From: Lentisphaerota bacterium
GTDB lineage: Bacteria > Verrucomicrobiota > Kiritimatiellia > UBA8416 > VGWI01
DNA length: 38,761 nucleotides
Assembly: GCA_016873655.1 (NCBI GenBank)
Contig: VGWI01000016.1
Coordinates: forward strand, 1-38,761
Direction of reading: 5' to 3'
The notes below the pieces were generated by a model. The model was not told the origin of the DNA, searched no databases, and was given only the letters and a program-made list of their open reading frames with translations. A program made the translations under genes and the position numbers. Positions 1-6,471 of the stretch are shown piece after piece; position 1 is the first letter of the stretch; each line of letters starts with the position of its first letter.

Positions 1-228
1 CATCTGAATGATGTCATCCCAGTCGAGTGTCAGGGGGAGACGTTCGATGTAGCGCAGGAGACTTACGAGCTTTCGTTCGCCCCGCACCAAGAGTGGAGGC
101 AGCAGTTCGGCAAGGATGAGATCGTTTGTGACGACCAATCCTTCCTCGATCAGCCAGTCTACCGCCGGGAGGTCGCTGGTTCCGCGGAAATAGGCCACCC
201 ACACCGAACTGTCCACAAGAACCTTCAT
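1..228 (-). CDS. vapC: VapC-type PIN-domain ribonuclease toxin (3' end outside window)
   Basis: The first 76 codons of a PIN-domain protein read off the left edge. The start MKVLVDSSVW places the first metal-binding Asp at residue 6, and NDLILAE supplies the conserved acidic residue Glu41; both positions are typical of VapC RNases, which cleave tRNA or rRNA when the antitoxin is lost. The ATG overlaps the vapB stop codon by four bases (ATGA), so the pair is translationally coupled, antitoxin first. The remaining part, including the later catalytic Asp residues, lies beyond position 1, so activity cannot be judged. Family assignment is confident; the RNA target is unknown. Confidence 0.9.
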   Translation of the reverse strand, partial: MKVLVDSSVWVAYFRGTSDLPAVDWLIEEGLVVTNDLILAELLPPLLVRGERKLVSLLRYIERLPLTLDWDDIIQM

Positions 229-419
229 ACGCGCTTCCGGAGAGCGTCAAGGTCTATGTCCAAATCCACCCGTCCTTTGAAATCCCGTAGCCCCTGAAGC
301 CGGTTCTTCCGCACTAGTTCCTGCAGCGCCGAGATAATCACGGCGGTCTTCGTCCTCTGATGGGACGCTCTCATCGCTTCTTGTACGAGTCTGTCGGGCA
401 GATCCAGCGTCGTTCTCAT
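225..419 (-). CDS. vapB: VapB-family antitoxin
   Basis: 64-residue protein beginning MRTTLDLPDRLVQEAM, the ribbon-helix-helix N-terminus of the VapB antitoxin family (DUF2191-like), followed by a basic helix and a short acidic C-terminal tail that in the family wraps the cognate PIN toxin. It directly precedes vapC with a 4-base overlap, the normal order. A promoter-like sequence with 17-base spacing and an inverted repeat lie just upstream (472-500 and 441-468), consistent with the usual autorepression by the toxin-antitoxin complex. Complete length for the family. Confidence 0.88.
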   Translation of the reverse strand: MRTTLDLPDRLVQEAMRASHQRTKTAVIISALQELVRKNRLQGLRDFKGRVDLDIDLDALRKRV

Positions 420-440
420 TTTCTTCTCTCCGAATCCGAA

Positions 441-468
441 TATGCACGCGTCACACTCTCAATGCATA
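441..468 (-). promoter_or_regulatory. Inverted repeat, candidate VapBC operator
   Basis: TATGCA at 441-446 and TGCATA at 463-468 form a perfect 6-base inverted repeat 22 bases upstream of the vapB start and over the predicted transcription start. RHH antitoxins typically bind such short palindromes. Seen directly; function inferred. Confidence 0.35.
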
Positions 469-471
469 CAT

Positions 472-500
472 GTTATGCCCGCCCACCGCCTCGTTGTCCA
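472..500 (-). promoter_or_regulatory. Candidate sigma70-type promoter of vapBC
   Basis: On the minus strand TGGACA (495-500) and CATAAC (472-477) are separated by exactly 17 bases. The predicted start near 465 falls inside the TATGCA/TGCATA inverted repeat, giving about 45 nt of leader before vapB. Confidence 0.4.
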
Positions 501-788
501 TATCTTTCCCCGTGCCGAACCGTCCGGCGAACCGGCGGCGCGTTAGCGGCGTACGGGAACCACTGCTGGAGGCACTTTGTCGATCCCGCCGTCACGGGAT
601 ACGGCTTCGTAGATTAGCATGTGGAGTGGCGACGCCGGTCGCCCGTCACGACCCGGCCGCCCCGCCGTCCGAAGCTGCACGCACAACCCATCTCTGATAG
701 GCCCGCAAAACCCGCCTCACAGCCGGGGCGCCACCGGTCTGCCCTCGTCACTTCCCTTCAATTTTTCGCTGCACCGAAGAAGGCACTC
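501..788. other. Intergenic stretch without recognisable gene
   Basis: The gap between the GNAT gene and vapB is about 400 bases. Beyond the vapBC promoter/operator at one side and the hairpin at 789-810 at the other, no protein family is recognisable in any frame. It contains repeated GAACCG/CGGTTC-like inverted motifs around 516-535 but no clear element. Confidence 0.4.
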
Positions 789-810
789 TGCCGCCGGGTG
801 TTGGGCGGCA
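789..810 (-). terminator. Hairpin just after the GNAT gene
   Basis: TGCCGCC (789-795) and GGCGGCA (804-810) form a perfect 7-bp stem with an 8-base loop, 12 bases past the GNAT stop codon. There is no downstream T-run on the minus strand, so it is a weak terminator candidate or an mRNA 3' stabiliser. Confidence 0.35.
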
Positions 811-822
811 TTGTACGCTTAC

Positions 823-1281
823 CTACCGAAGCGGCTTCACGAAGTTCGCGAAGTCCACCCGCTCTCTGAATGTGTGCTTTCCGTAGAATCCCCTCGTGTA
901 AGACAACTCCGTCTTGTGATTGTTGAGCATCAGGCGGACGCACCCATGCGCACGGGCCTCGTCCTCGACGGCTCGTAACAAGCGGCTGCCGATTCCACCC
1001 CCGCGCATCGTGCCGGCGACAAGCAGGTCGGACACGTAAGCCTCAGTTCCCTGGATCAGCGGGAGTGGCAGCAGGTGGAAGGCCACGTATCCTGTCACGT
1101 TCCCTTTCAGTTCAGCTACAAGGATTCGATCCTGCGTGGAAGAAAGGAACCGAGCGAGCGTTGCAGCAACCGCCTCCTGATCGACGACTGGCCCGGACTG
1201 TTCGGCTCGGTAGTCTGCTATGAGACGGGCAATTCCTGCGGAGTCGCTCGGTCTGTATGGACGTATCGTGGGTTCAAGCAT
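823..1281 (-). CDS. GNAT-family N-acetyltransferase
   Basis: 152-residue protein with the GNAT fold. Motif A appears as VSDLLVAGTMRGGGIGSRLL (residues 83-102), with the R-x-x-G-x-G acetyl-CoA pyrophosphate loop at Arg93-Gly98, and the later LMLNNHKTELSYTRGFYGKH segment matches motif B, where an aliphatic helix and the Y-x-x-x-G-F element complete the site. The start is supported by AAAGGAGA nine bases upstream. The substrate cannot be deduced. It is a lone gene in a run of small minus-strand genes, the type of cargo often found in accessory regions. Confidence 0.88.
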   Translation of the reverse strand: MLEPTIRPYRPSDSAGIARLIADYRAEQSGPVVDQEAVAATLARFLSSTQDRILVAELKGNVTGYVAFHLLPLPLIQGTEAYVSDLLVAGTMRGGGIGSRLLRAVEDEARAHGCVRLMLNNHKTELSYTRGFYGKHTFRERVDFANFVKPLR

Positions 1282-1374
1282 GTGATGTCGTCTCCTTTTC
1301 TTACGTCGCCGTTGAAGGTTCGCCCGGAGCGCAGCGGATCGCGATACCTTCGGACGGCTGGTTCGCCCAGTTTC

Positions 1375-1746
1375 TCACCACCTTCTGCATCCGAAGCGGT
1401 TACAACGGATCACGCCGCCGCAGACGGCCACATCATCAAGATTCGTTGACGTGGCGACAGGGAGATCCTCCAGCGGAATCTTCAGTCGCTGCCCTGGGGT
1501 CAGTTCTGTGCCTGTCAATCCGTTCTCATCCTCCAGTTTCGCTAGGCTGACGCCCCACATCATCGCCACCGTGTAGATATCCTCGCCCTTTTGGACGACG
1601 TGGTGGCGAATAACGACGTTGGTAACTGTCTCAATCTGGTCTGTCACGGCTACCGGAGGCGGCAGCGTCTCCGAATCTGACGGGCCGGATGTTGACAGAA
1701 GCACGGGGGCCAGCACAGCCAGCGCGAGCGTAACCCCACCTTTCAT
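1375..1746 (-). CDS. LysM-domain secreted/peripheral envelope protein
   Basis: About 123 residues. An N-terminal hydrophobic stretch (residues 5-18, ALAVLAPVLL) acts as a signal sequence or anchor, a proline/acid-rich linker follows, and a single LysM domain covers residues 48-91 (HHVVQKGEDIYTVAMMWGVS ... PGQRLKIP), which binds GlcNAc in peptidoglycan or chitin. The domain keeps the typical V-x-x-G-D/E-x-I-Y opening and the P-G-Q-x-L-x-I-P end. Three consecutive ATG codons occur (1752, 1749, 1746); the third is best spaced from AAGAAGGA. There is no catalytic domain, so it is probably a small wall-binding protein. The Cys-containing C-terminus has no recognisable match. Confidence 0.7.
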   Translation of the reverse strand: MKGGVTLALAVLAPVLLSTSGPSDSETLPPPVAVTDQIETVTNVVIRHHVVQKGEDIYTVAMMWGVSLAKLEDENGLTGTELTPGQRLKIPLEDLPVATSTNLDDVAVCGGVIRCNRFGCRRW

Positions 1747-1845
1747 CATCATTCCTTCTTGGCGAACGCCTCAGCAAACCCGGAAGGCGCGTCCTCGCGC
1801 CTAACTGGGTACCGTGCACCCGGCTTGTTCGAGGCTCCGTTTCAT

Positions 1846-2115
1846 TCAGTCCAGGTTGATGACGATCTTCGCCTTCTCGTCAATTGTTCCATCCGGATTT
1901 CGCTTTTTCCAGCAGATGCACTGCTCACCAAATCCCGCCCCGTTGGGCGGGATGTAGGTGGCCTCGATATAGCCACGATCTTCAGCCATCTTCCGGCACT
2001 TGTACTTCATGACCTCAAGATTGACCAGCCACACGATGAGTCCGAGAGCGAGGAGTGGACCGACGACCCACTTGAAGAGCCAGACGCCGACGATATCTGG
2101 TTTCGGATAGCTCAT
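1846..2115 (-). CDS. Small single-pass membrane protein, unknown function
   Basis: 89 residues: a short N-terminus, one hydrophobic helix (about residues 12-31, VWLFKWVVGPLLALGLIVWL), then a basic segment with KYKCRK and a soluble tail containing a CICWKKRNPDGT stretch. No family is recognised. The two Cys of CIC and one earlier Cys (KCRK) could bind metal or form disulphides, but this is speculative. The start follows an AGAAGATAA sequence that is only a weak ribosome-binding site. It sits between the LysM gene and the unknown 256-residue gene on the same strand, with gaps of 99 and 73 bases. Confidence 0.55.
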   Translation of the reverse strand: MSYPKPDIVGVWLFKWVVGPLLALGLIVWLVNLEVMKYKCRKMAEDRGYIEATYIPPNGAGFGEQCICWKKRNPDGTIDEKAKIVINLD

Positions 2116-2188
2116 TTATCTTCTGCTTGGAACGGCGCCTTTCCCGCGCAGATGCAAGCCATCGAGAGCAATGGTTGTTCGACGCCTT

Positions 2189-2959
2189 CTACTCCAACGT
2201 AAACATCGGTTCTGCGCCCGAGTCGGCCAAGACCGTTCTGGCCGAGTCCTCCTGCGCGGCTGTCCCTGAGATGGCAAGCCATACAGAGCCTTCTGCCCCG
2301 CAAACTCCGCCAGCCGCAATTAGTTCTGCTCTTGTACCCGTGAGCATCGTGAAGGCTTCTATCTCCGTCACAATCTCGCCTGGAACGGGAAGCATCCGCG
2401 CGCCACCTGTGCCCGGTGCATTCATGTGTGCGGCGATGCTGTTCAAATCGGTCGAAACACGCTTCTCCAGCCCGACAGGAAGGATGAGGCGCACGCGCCT
2501 TCCTACAACGGCCTGGAGTGCCGCCACGATTGTGCCACCTTTCGGATGCCCGATCAGGATGCCGGCCTGCTTATGCGCAAGGTCAACGGCATTTGCCCCC
2601 TTCAGAATAACATCACCTTCCTTCAGGGCATCAAGAACGTCAAATATGGTCTTGCCCGTCAACCACGCCCCTTTCTGGATCACAACATCACCGGGGAACT
2701 GACTCTCGTCGGGCAACCGACCGGTATCCGTCTTCTTCTCGCCGGGTGGCAGCGTGATTCCGCGGAAGAATCGGTGACGCGAGAACCCCCCCGCATACCC
2801 GCATGCCGAAAGCAACTCTTCGGCAACATATCCATTGGTCGTTCCGGCGACAACGACGACAGTGCCAGACTGTAGCGCCGTTCGGATTGCCGGGTGACCC
2901 GTGAGGGCCTTCGCGATCAGTCGCTTTCCGGCAGCAGGGGTTACTACGGCCTGTATCAT
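2189..2959 (-). CDS. Conserved-looking soluble protein of unknown function
   Basis: 256 residues, beginning [20 protein letters not shown], with an AGGAGA ribosome-binding site nine bases upstream. There is no signal peptide or membrane helix. Glycine-rich turns alternate with strands: [17 protein letters not shown] near residue 34, [20 protein letters not shown] near 90, [13 protein letters not shown] near 113, and [12 protein letters not shown] near 137. This suggests an alpha/beta fold that might bind a nucleotide or sugar-like ligand, but no catalytic signature is identified. Composition and codon use look like a real, constrained gene. No operon partner is evident. Confidence 0.7.
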   Translation of the reverse strand: MIQAVVTPAAGKRLIAKALTGHPAIRTALQSGTVVVVAGTTNGYVAEELLSACGYAGGFSRHRFFRGITLPPGEKKTDTGRLPDESQFPGDVVIQKGAWLTGKTIFDVLDALKEGDVILKGANAVDLAHKQAGILIGHPKGGTIVAALQAVVGRRVRLILPVGLEKRVSTDLNSIAAHMNAPGTGGARMLPVPGEIVTEIEAFTMLTGTRAELIAAGGVCGAEGSVWLAISGTAAQEDSARTVLADSGAEPMFTLE

Positions 2960-3194
2960 CTCGTTTCTCCTATCTGTCGAACGAGACTGTCGAATAACGC
3001 GTTTACGCGGACAGATTCCTCCCCAAAAGGCATTGAATCAAGATTTCATTCGGGAACATTTCCGGAGTGGCCGCAAAACGCGGAAACAGCCCCGGAAACC
3101 GGCGGACAGGGCGACAATCGGCCTGAAACGGTCGGTTTCTGACATCCGGCCGCTCTTATGTGACCGCCATCGCATAGACGATGACAGGGTCACT

Positions 3195-3283
3195 CAGACC
3201 TGGAACCTCGAAGATGGGTGTTGAGGTGCGCGGGTGGGAAATACGATCTGACCGTGCGCCGAAACGGGCAGGAGCAGGTCTTC
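3195..3283 (+). repeat. Direct repeat copy A (~88 bases)
   Basis: Same-orientation partner of 5023-5110. It starts at cagacctggaacctcgaag and ends at gcaggtcttc. The two copies flank the SOUL plus nitroreductase pair and diverge immediately outside the shared segment on the right. Confidence 0.9.
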
Positions 3284-3310
3284 GGAAGCCGCAAACGCTA
3301 CGAGACTGGT
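3195..3310 (+). pseudogene. Truncated REP-type Y1 transposase, 5' fragment copy A
   Basis: The translated stretch GGKYDLTVRRNGQEQVF resembles the N-terminus of IS200-like/REP-associated tyrosine transposases (consensus G-x-Y-H-V/L-T-x-R-G-N-x-R-x-x-x-F). The HUH motif and catalytic Tyr are absent; similarity stops after about 40 codons. Bases 3195-3283 match 5023-5110 at about 95% (one indel, three substitutions), and here the frame is already broken by the indel and the conserved YH has become YD. It is a dead remnant upstream of the SOUL gene. Confidence 0.6.
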
Positions 3311-3374
3311 GTACGGCCCCGTACCCGCATCACGGTCGCCACAACCGCGAGCCGCTGGGTGGTCACAAGGGTCT

Positions 3375-3503
3375 TCAGTATCTCGTACGTTTCCAATTTC
3401 GATTGTATGCGTTGACCTCGCCAGCACGCCGCTTCACCGCGCTATGCGCCGTTTCGAGCGACACGCCTGAACGTTTGGCAACAGCTTGCCTGTTTGATAC
3501 CAT
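3375..3503 (-). CDS. Possible 42-residue helix-turn-helix peptide
   Basis: A short frame (MVSNRQAVAKRSGVSLETAH, then a basic tail ending NWKRTRY) looks like a LacI/Xre-type HTH: Q-A-V-A-K-R-S-G-V-S-x-x-T. It is divergent from the SOUL gene, whose start is 30 bases away. It may be the remnant of a larger regulator or a chance frame; no strong ribosome-binding site was seen. The surrounding 2960-3530 interval otherwise holds only the transposase fragment. Confidence 0.25.
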   Translation of the reverse strand: MVSNRQAVAKRSGVSLETAHSAVKRRAGEVNAYNRNWKRTRY

Positions 3504-3532
3504 TGCGCTCCGTACTAGGAAAGGGATCCGAT

Positions 3533-4264
3533 ATGAAGTGCGAAGCGCCTGGCGATTTCCTGCCGGTTGTGGCCTTTCTGTTCCTTGCCTTCGCTTGTTC
3601 CGGATGCGCGGCCGGCGGGATCGAGAAGCCAGGCTACGCGGTGGAACGGAAGGAGGGCGATTTCGAGGTGCGCGCGTATGCGGAGCAGGTGGTTGCGGAA
3701 ACGCGAGTGAATGGAACCCGCGAAGAGGCCGGCAATCAGGCGTTCCGGCCCCTGTTCCGGTATATCTCCGGTGCCAATCGGTCCAAGACCAAGATCGCTA
3801 TGACCGCGCCAGTGGGCCAGGAGCAGTCCCAGGGTGAGAAGATCGCCATGACCGCGCCGGTCGGACTGGAACCCGCGCCGCGGGCGGAGGGTGCGGCCGA
3901 TGCCGCGCAGCCGTCGAACGGCGAGTGGGTTGTCACCTTCATGATGCCCGCCGGCTACACGATGGAGACTCTGCCCGAACCGTTGGACGACAAGGTGCGC
4001 TTGCGTGTTGTGCCGGCCCATCGCGCAGCGGCCGTTCGCTATTCCGGGACATGGAGCCGGCGCGGCTATGAGAAGCATCTCGCTCGACTGCGCGCATGGA
4101 TGACCGAACACGATCTCGAATCTTCCGGCGCGCCGGTGTGGGCACGCTACAACGCGCCTTTCACGCCCTGGTTCCTCCGCCGCAACGAAGTGCTTGTTCC
4201 CCTTGCGCACGAGGAGAATGTGTTGGAAGACAAACACGCCGTTGATGGCAACGAACAGCAGTAG
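3533..4264 (+). CDS. SOUL-family haem-binding lipoprotein
   Basis: 243 residues. The N-terminus has a hydrophobic helix (residues 10-22) followed by AFACSGC, a plausible lipobox (Cys22 or Cys25), so the protein is probably anchored in a membrane facing the periplasm. The SOUL fold follows: GDFEVRAYAEQVVAETRV, then the paired KIAMTAPVG motif twice (around residues 84 and 102), and the C-terminal RYNAPFTPWFLRRNEV segment. SOUL proteins bind haem or related tetrapyrroles; the precise role in bacteria is not established. The start at 3533 is chosen because AGGAAAGGG lies 7 bases upstream and the signal peptide begins there. It forms a two-gene unit with the nitroreductase (16-base gap). Confidence 0.9.
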   Translation: MKCEAPGDFLPVVAFLFLAFACSGCAAGGIEKPGYAVERKEGDFEVRAYAEQVVAETRVNGTREEAGNQAFRPLFRYISGANRSKTKIAMTAPVGQEQSQGEKIAMTAPVGLEPAPRAEGAADAAQPSNGEWVVTFMMPAGYTMETLPEPLDDKVRLRVVPAHRAAAVRYSGTWSRRGYEKHLARLRAWMTEHDLESSGAPVWARYNAPFTPWFLRRNEVLVPLAHEENVLEDKHAVDGNEQQ

Positions 4265-4280
4265 CCATAAGGAGAGAGCG

Positions 4281-4883
4281 ATGGAGACCTTGGAAGCGAT
4301 CCGGACGAGACGGGCCGTGAAGCAGTACGATCCGAACCACGAGATGACAGACGCGGAGATCGAGCTACTCATGTCTCTGGCGCTTCTGGCGCCGACCGCG
4401 TTCAACATTCAGAACTGGCGTTTCGTCCTGGTCCGGGACCCGGAATTGCGCAAACAGGTTCGGGCCGCCGCCTGGAACCAGGCGCAGGTCACCGATGCCT
4501 CGCTGCTGGTGATCCTTTGTGCGGACACGAAATCCTGGGAGAAGGAGCCGGGGCGGTATTGGGTCAATGCGGCCAGGGAAACGCAGGACTTCCTGCTTCC
4601 GGCCATCGACAGCTACTACCGCGGGCGGGAGCAGGTCCAGCGGGACGAGGCCATGCGTTCCTGCGGAATCGCGGCGCAGACGCTGATGCTGGCGGCGCGT
4701 GCCTTGGGGTACGATTCCTGTCCGATGGACGGCTTCGACTTCGAAGCCGTGGGGAAACTCATCAACCTGCCCGCGGACCACGTGGTGGCCATGTTCGTCG
4801 CCATCGGCAAGGCCACGAAGGACGCCTGGCCGCGCGGCGGCCAGCTTCCCATGTCGGAAGTGGTCATCAAAGACCGGTTCTGA
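4281..4883 (+). CDS. Nitroreductase-family FMN oxidoreductase
   Basis: 200 residues of the nitroreductase superfamily, FMN-dependent enzymes that reduce nitro-aromatics, quinones or other substrates with NAD(P)H, usually as homodimers. Family marks are AIRTRRAVKQYDP (FMN phosphate-binding Arg cluster, residues 6-18), LAPTAFNIQNWRF (the P-S/T-x-x-N-x-Q-x-W-R-F motif near 37-49), the central SCGIAAQTLMLAARALGYDS helix and the VAIGKATKDAWPR end. An AAGGAGAG site precedes the ATG at 4281. Co-transcription with the SOUL lipoprotein suggests a redox or tetrapyrrole-related task, but the substrate is unknown. Confidence 0.9.
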   Translation: METLEAIRTRRAVKQYDPNHEMTDAEIELLMSLALLAPTAFNIQNWRFVLVRDPELRKQVRAAAWNQAQVTDASLLVILCADTKSWEKEPGRYWVNAARETQDFLLPAIDSYYRGREQVQRDEAMRSCGIAAQTLMLAARALGYDSCPMDGFDFEAVGKLINLPADHVVAMFVAIGKATKDAWPRGGQLPMSEVVIKDRF

Positions 4884-5022
4884 GCGCTTGTGATCACGCA
4901 GTCTTTCGACATGCCTCACTCGCATGGCGAGGCGTCCAAGCCGCCTCATCCGATCGACACCGGTCTCGCTTTCGGTTACCGCAGGGCATGGAGACAGCTC
5001 CGGGGATGACAGGATGACAGGG

Positions 5023-5110
5023 CAGACCTGGAACCTCGAAGCGGGTGTTGAGGTGGGCGGGTGGGAAATACCATCTGACCGTGCGCCGAAACGGGCAGGA
5101 GCAGGTCTTC
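5023..5110 (+). repeat. Direct repeat copy B (~88 bases)
   Basis: Second copy of the 3195-3283 segment in the same orientation. It lacks one base present in copy A and differs by three substitutions. It lies 140 bases after the nitroreductase stop. Confidence 0.9.
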
Positions 5111-5140
5111 CTCGGGACGGAGGATTACGAGCGGTTTCCG
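5023..5140 (+). pseudogene. Truncated REP-type Y1 transposase, 5' fragment copy B
   Basis: In this copy one frame is continuous: KRVLRWAGG, KYHLTVRRNGQEQVF and LGTEDYERF, which fits the Y1 transposase N-terminus including the Y-H-x-T-x-R-x-N and D-Y-x-R-F positions. Similarity stops at about 5140; the HUH and catalytic Tyr parts are missing. An in-frame TGA precedes it and no start with ribosome-binding site is seen. The fragment abuts the hsdR remnant. Confidence 0.65.
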
Positions 5141-5177
5141 CACTTCGGGCAGGGTCCCGGTTCAATGGGTTCGCCGT

Positions 5178-5430
5178 CCCACTCGGATCGCCGAAATAGG
5201 GGCAGGCGTCCACGTTCTCGTCGCGCTTGGGCGTCGCGGTCAGGCCGAGCTTCACGGCCGCTCGAAGTAGTCGAGGATGCCGCGCCAGGTGCTCTCGTCG
5301 TTCGCCCCGCCGCGATGACACTCGTCAATGACGATGAAGTCGAAGAAGTCCGGCGGGTACTCGCCGAAATAGGAAATGGGTTGATTGACCGGATTGTCAA
5401 TGCTGTCACTCGGGTCAACAAGTTCATCGG
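5178..5430 (-). pseudogene. hsdR: Fragment of type I restriction enzyme subunit R (hsdR), frameshifted
   Basis: Two overlapping minus-strand frames together give helicase motifs of Hsd[21 protein letters not shown] (Walker B, DECH box, about 5300-5365) in one frame, and [16 protein letters not shown] followed by YFGDP (motif III, about 5175-5260) in another. The shift lies near 5255-5262. The nuclease domain, Walker A and everything after motif III are missing, so only about 80 of roughly 1,000 codons remain. No hsdM or hsdS is seen. It lies directly downstream of the four-helix-bundle-suffix gene on the same strand. Confidence 0.85.
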
Positions 5431-5444
5431 GCGCTCCTTCTTCC

Positions 5445-6197
5445 TCATGCCGGCCTCGTTCCCTTGCAGTCCGGGAAGGTGGAACACCCCCAGAAATCGC
5501 CTTTGGCCGACTTGCGACGGCGCATAGGCTTGCCGCACTGCGGGCAGTCGGGGGCGTCCACAGTCTTTTGCCCCTCACGCGCCTCGATGCGCTTGTAACT
5601 CAGCCGCTCGCTGAACCCGCCGGATTCCTCGAAGGTCGCGCCTTGAGCCTCTTTCTGGCGCTTGAGCATCTTGAGGACGCGCCCGATGATGATGAGCATG
5701 GCGTTGGCCACCACCACCGCGTCGCCGGAATCCAGCCAGCGGGCGTACTTCTTGCGCTGTTCCAGAGCGTGCTTGGCCGACTCGTGGACCATGTCGTCGG
5801 CAAACGACGCCTCGTCGAGAGAGATCGCGTTGACCGCCTTGGACTCGGGGTCATGGACCGACCACGGCAAATGGCCGCGGTCGAGGATGAAGATTTCGTA
5901 GTCTCCGCGCAGTTCGCCAAGGCTCGCCCGCGCCACGTCGGTGAGCTTCATCTCGGTGTCTTTGGATGTGGACGATCGCTCCGAGCCCTCGATGATATTC
6001 TGGCGTCCGCTGCGGGCGGCCTGGGTCATCTGGTCGTACTGCCGCCCCTTGGGGTCGTAGAACTTGGCGCCCACCTCACGCGGGTCCGAGGTCAGGAACC
6101 GGCGACAGAACCGCAGTGTGTCGAGCTGCACGATCGTGGCCAGCGTGAAGGAATGCAAGCGGCGAAAGCCGCCGTGCTTGTCGAACAGCTCAGGCAT
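5445..6197 (-). CDS. Four-helix-bundle-suffix protein with C-terminal C4 zinc ribbon
   Basis: 250 residues beginning [20 protein letters not shown], with an AAGGAGG ribosome-binding site. The N-terminal two thirds match the four-helix-bundle-suffix domain family (related to the rRNA intervening-sequence/Avd bundle): [20 protein letters not shown] is the bundle signature near residues 76-95. The C-terminus [20 protein letters not shown], then [13 protein letters not shown], is a topoisomerase-type C4 zinc finger, a nucleic-acid-binding module. It appears intact despite lying beside the hsdR relic. In the wider family such bundles are linked to RNA or mobile elements; a nucleic-acid role is inferred, not shown. 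Confidence 0.85.
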   Translation of the reverse strand: MPELFDKHGGFRRLHSFTLATIVQLDTLRFCRRFLTSDPREVGAKFYDPKGRQYDQMTQAARSGRQNIIEGSERSSTSKDTEMKLTDVARASLGELRGDYEIFILDRGHLPWSVHDPESKAVNAISLDEASFADDMVHESAKHALEQRKKYARWLDSGDAVVVANAMLIIIGRVLKMLKRQKEAQGATFEESGGFSERLSYKRIEAREGQKTVDAPDCPQCGKPMRRRKSAKGDFWGCSTFPDCKGTRPA

Positions 6198-6400
6198 GGC
6201 AGCCTCCTTCGCGCTGGAACCGTATTGACCTCGTTGTCGTCGCGGCCAATCTGGTCAATCGGGTCATAACGGGGCGGCCGGGGCAGGCAGGCATCCATTT
6301 CCCTCCTTGCCAGCCGTGGAGGGACACGAACCCTGTGTCCACAACCTCCTTCCCGCCGCAAGTGCGCATTGCCGTGGGGTTCCGGAAAATCACCCGTCAC

Positions 6401-6445
6401 TTGATCCGCGTCAAGGCTTCCACGAAGGGCTTGTGTGACGATAAT
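6401..6445 (+). promoter_or_regulatory. FNR/CRP-type box and -10 element of the Fe-S gene
   Basis: TTGATCCGCGTCAA at 6401-6414 matches the FNR consensus TTGAT-N4-ATCAA at nine of ten positions. GATAAT at 6440-6445 fits a -10 hexamer; the box is centred about 42-45 bases before the predicted start, the class II activator position. Redox or nitrosative control of the downstream Fe-S gene is inferred. Confidence 0.5.
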
Positions 6446-6471
6446 GCCGACAGACAGGAGGAAGGCAGACC

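Noticed and set aside
4929-4947. GAGGCG/CGCCTC hairpin after the nitroreductase
   Set aside because: Short stem without T-run, not distinguishable from background in GC-rich sequence.
5125-5538. Plus- and minus-strand frames of 130-160 codons across the hsdR relic
   Set aside because: They combine transposase and hsdR debris in wrong frames; only the motif-bearing stretches are reported as pseudogenes.
6198-6400. Minus-strand frames upstream of the four-helix-bundle-suffix gene (RYDPIDQIGRDD)
   Set aside because: Considered as another R-M gene fragment, but no motif of HsdM or HsdS could be supported.
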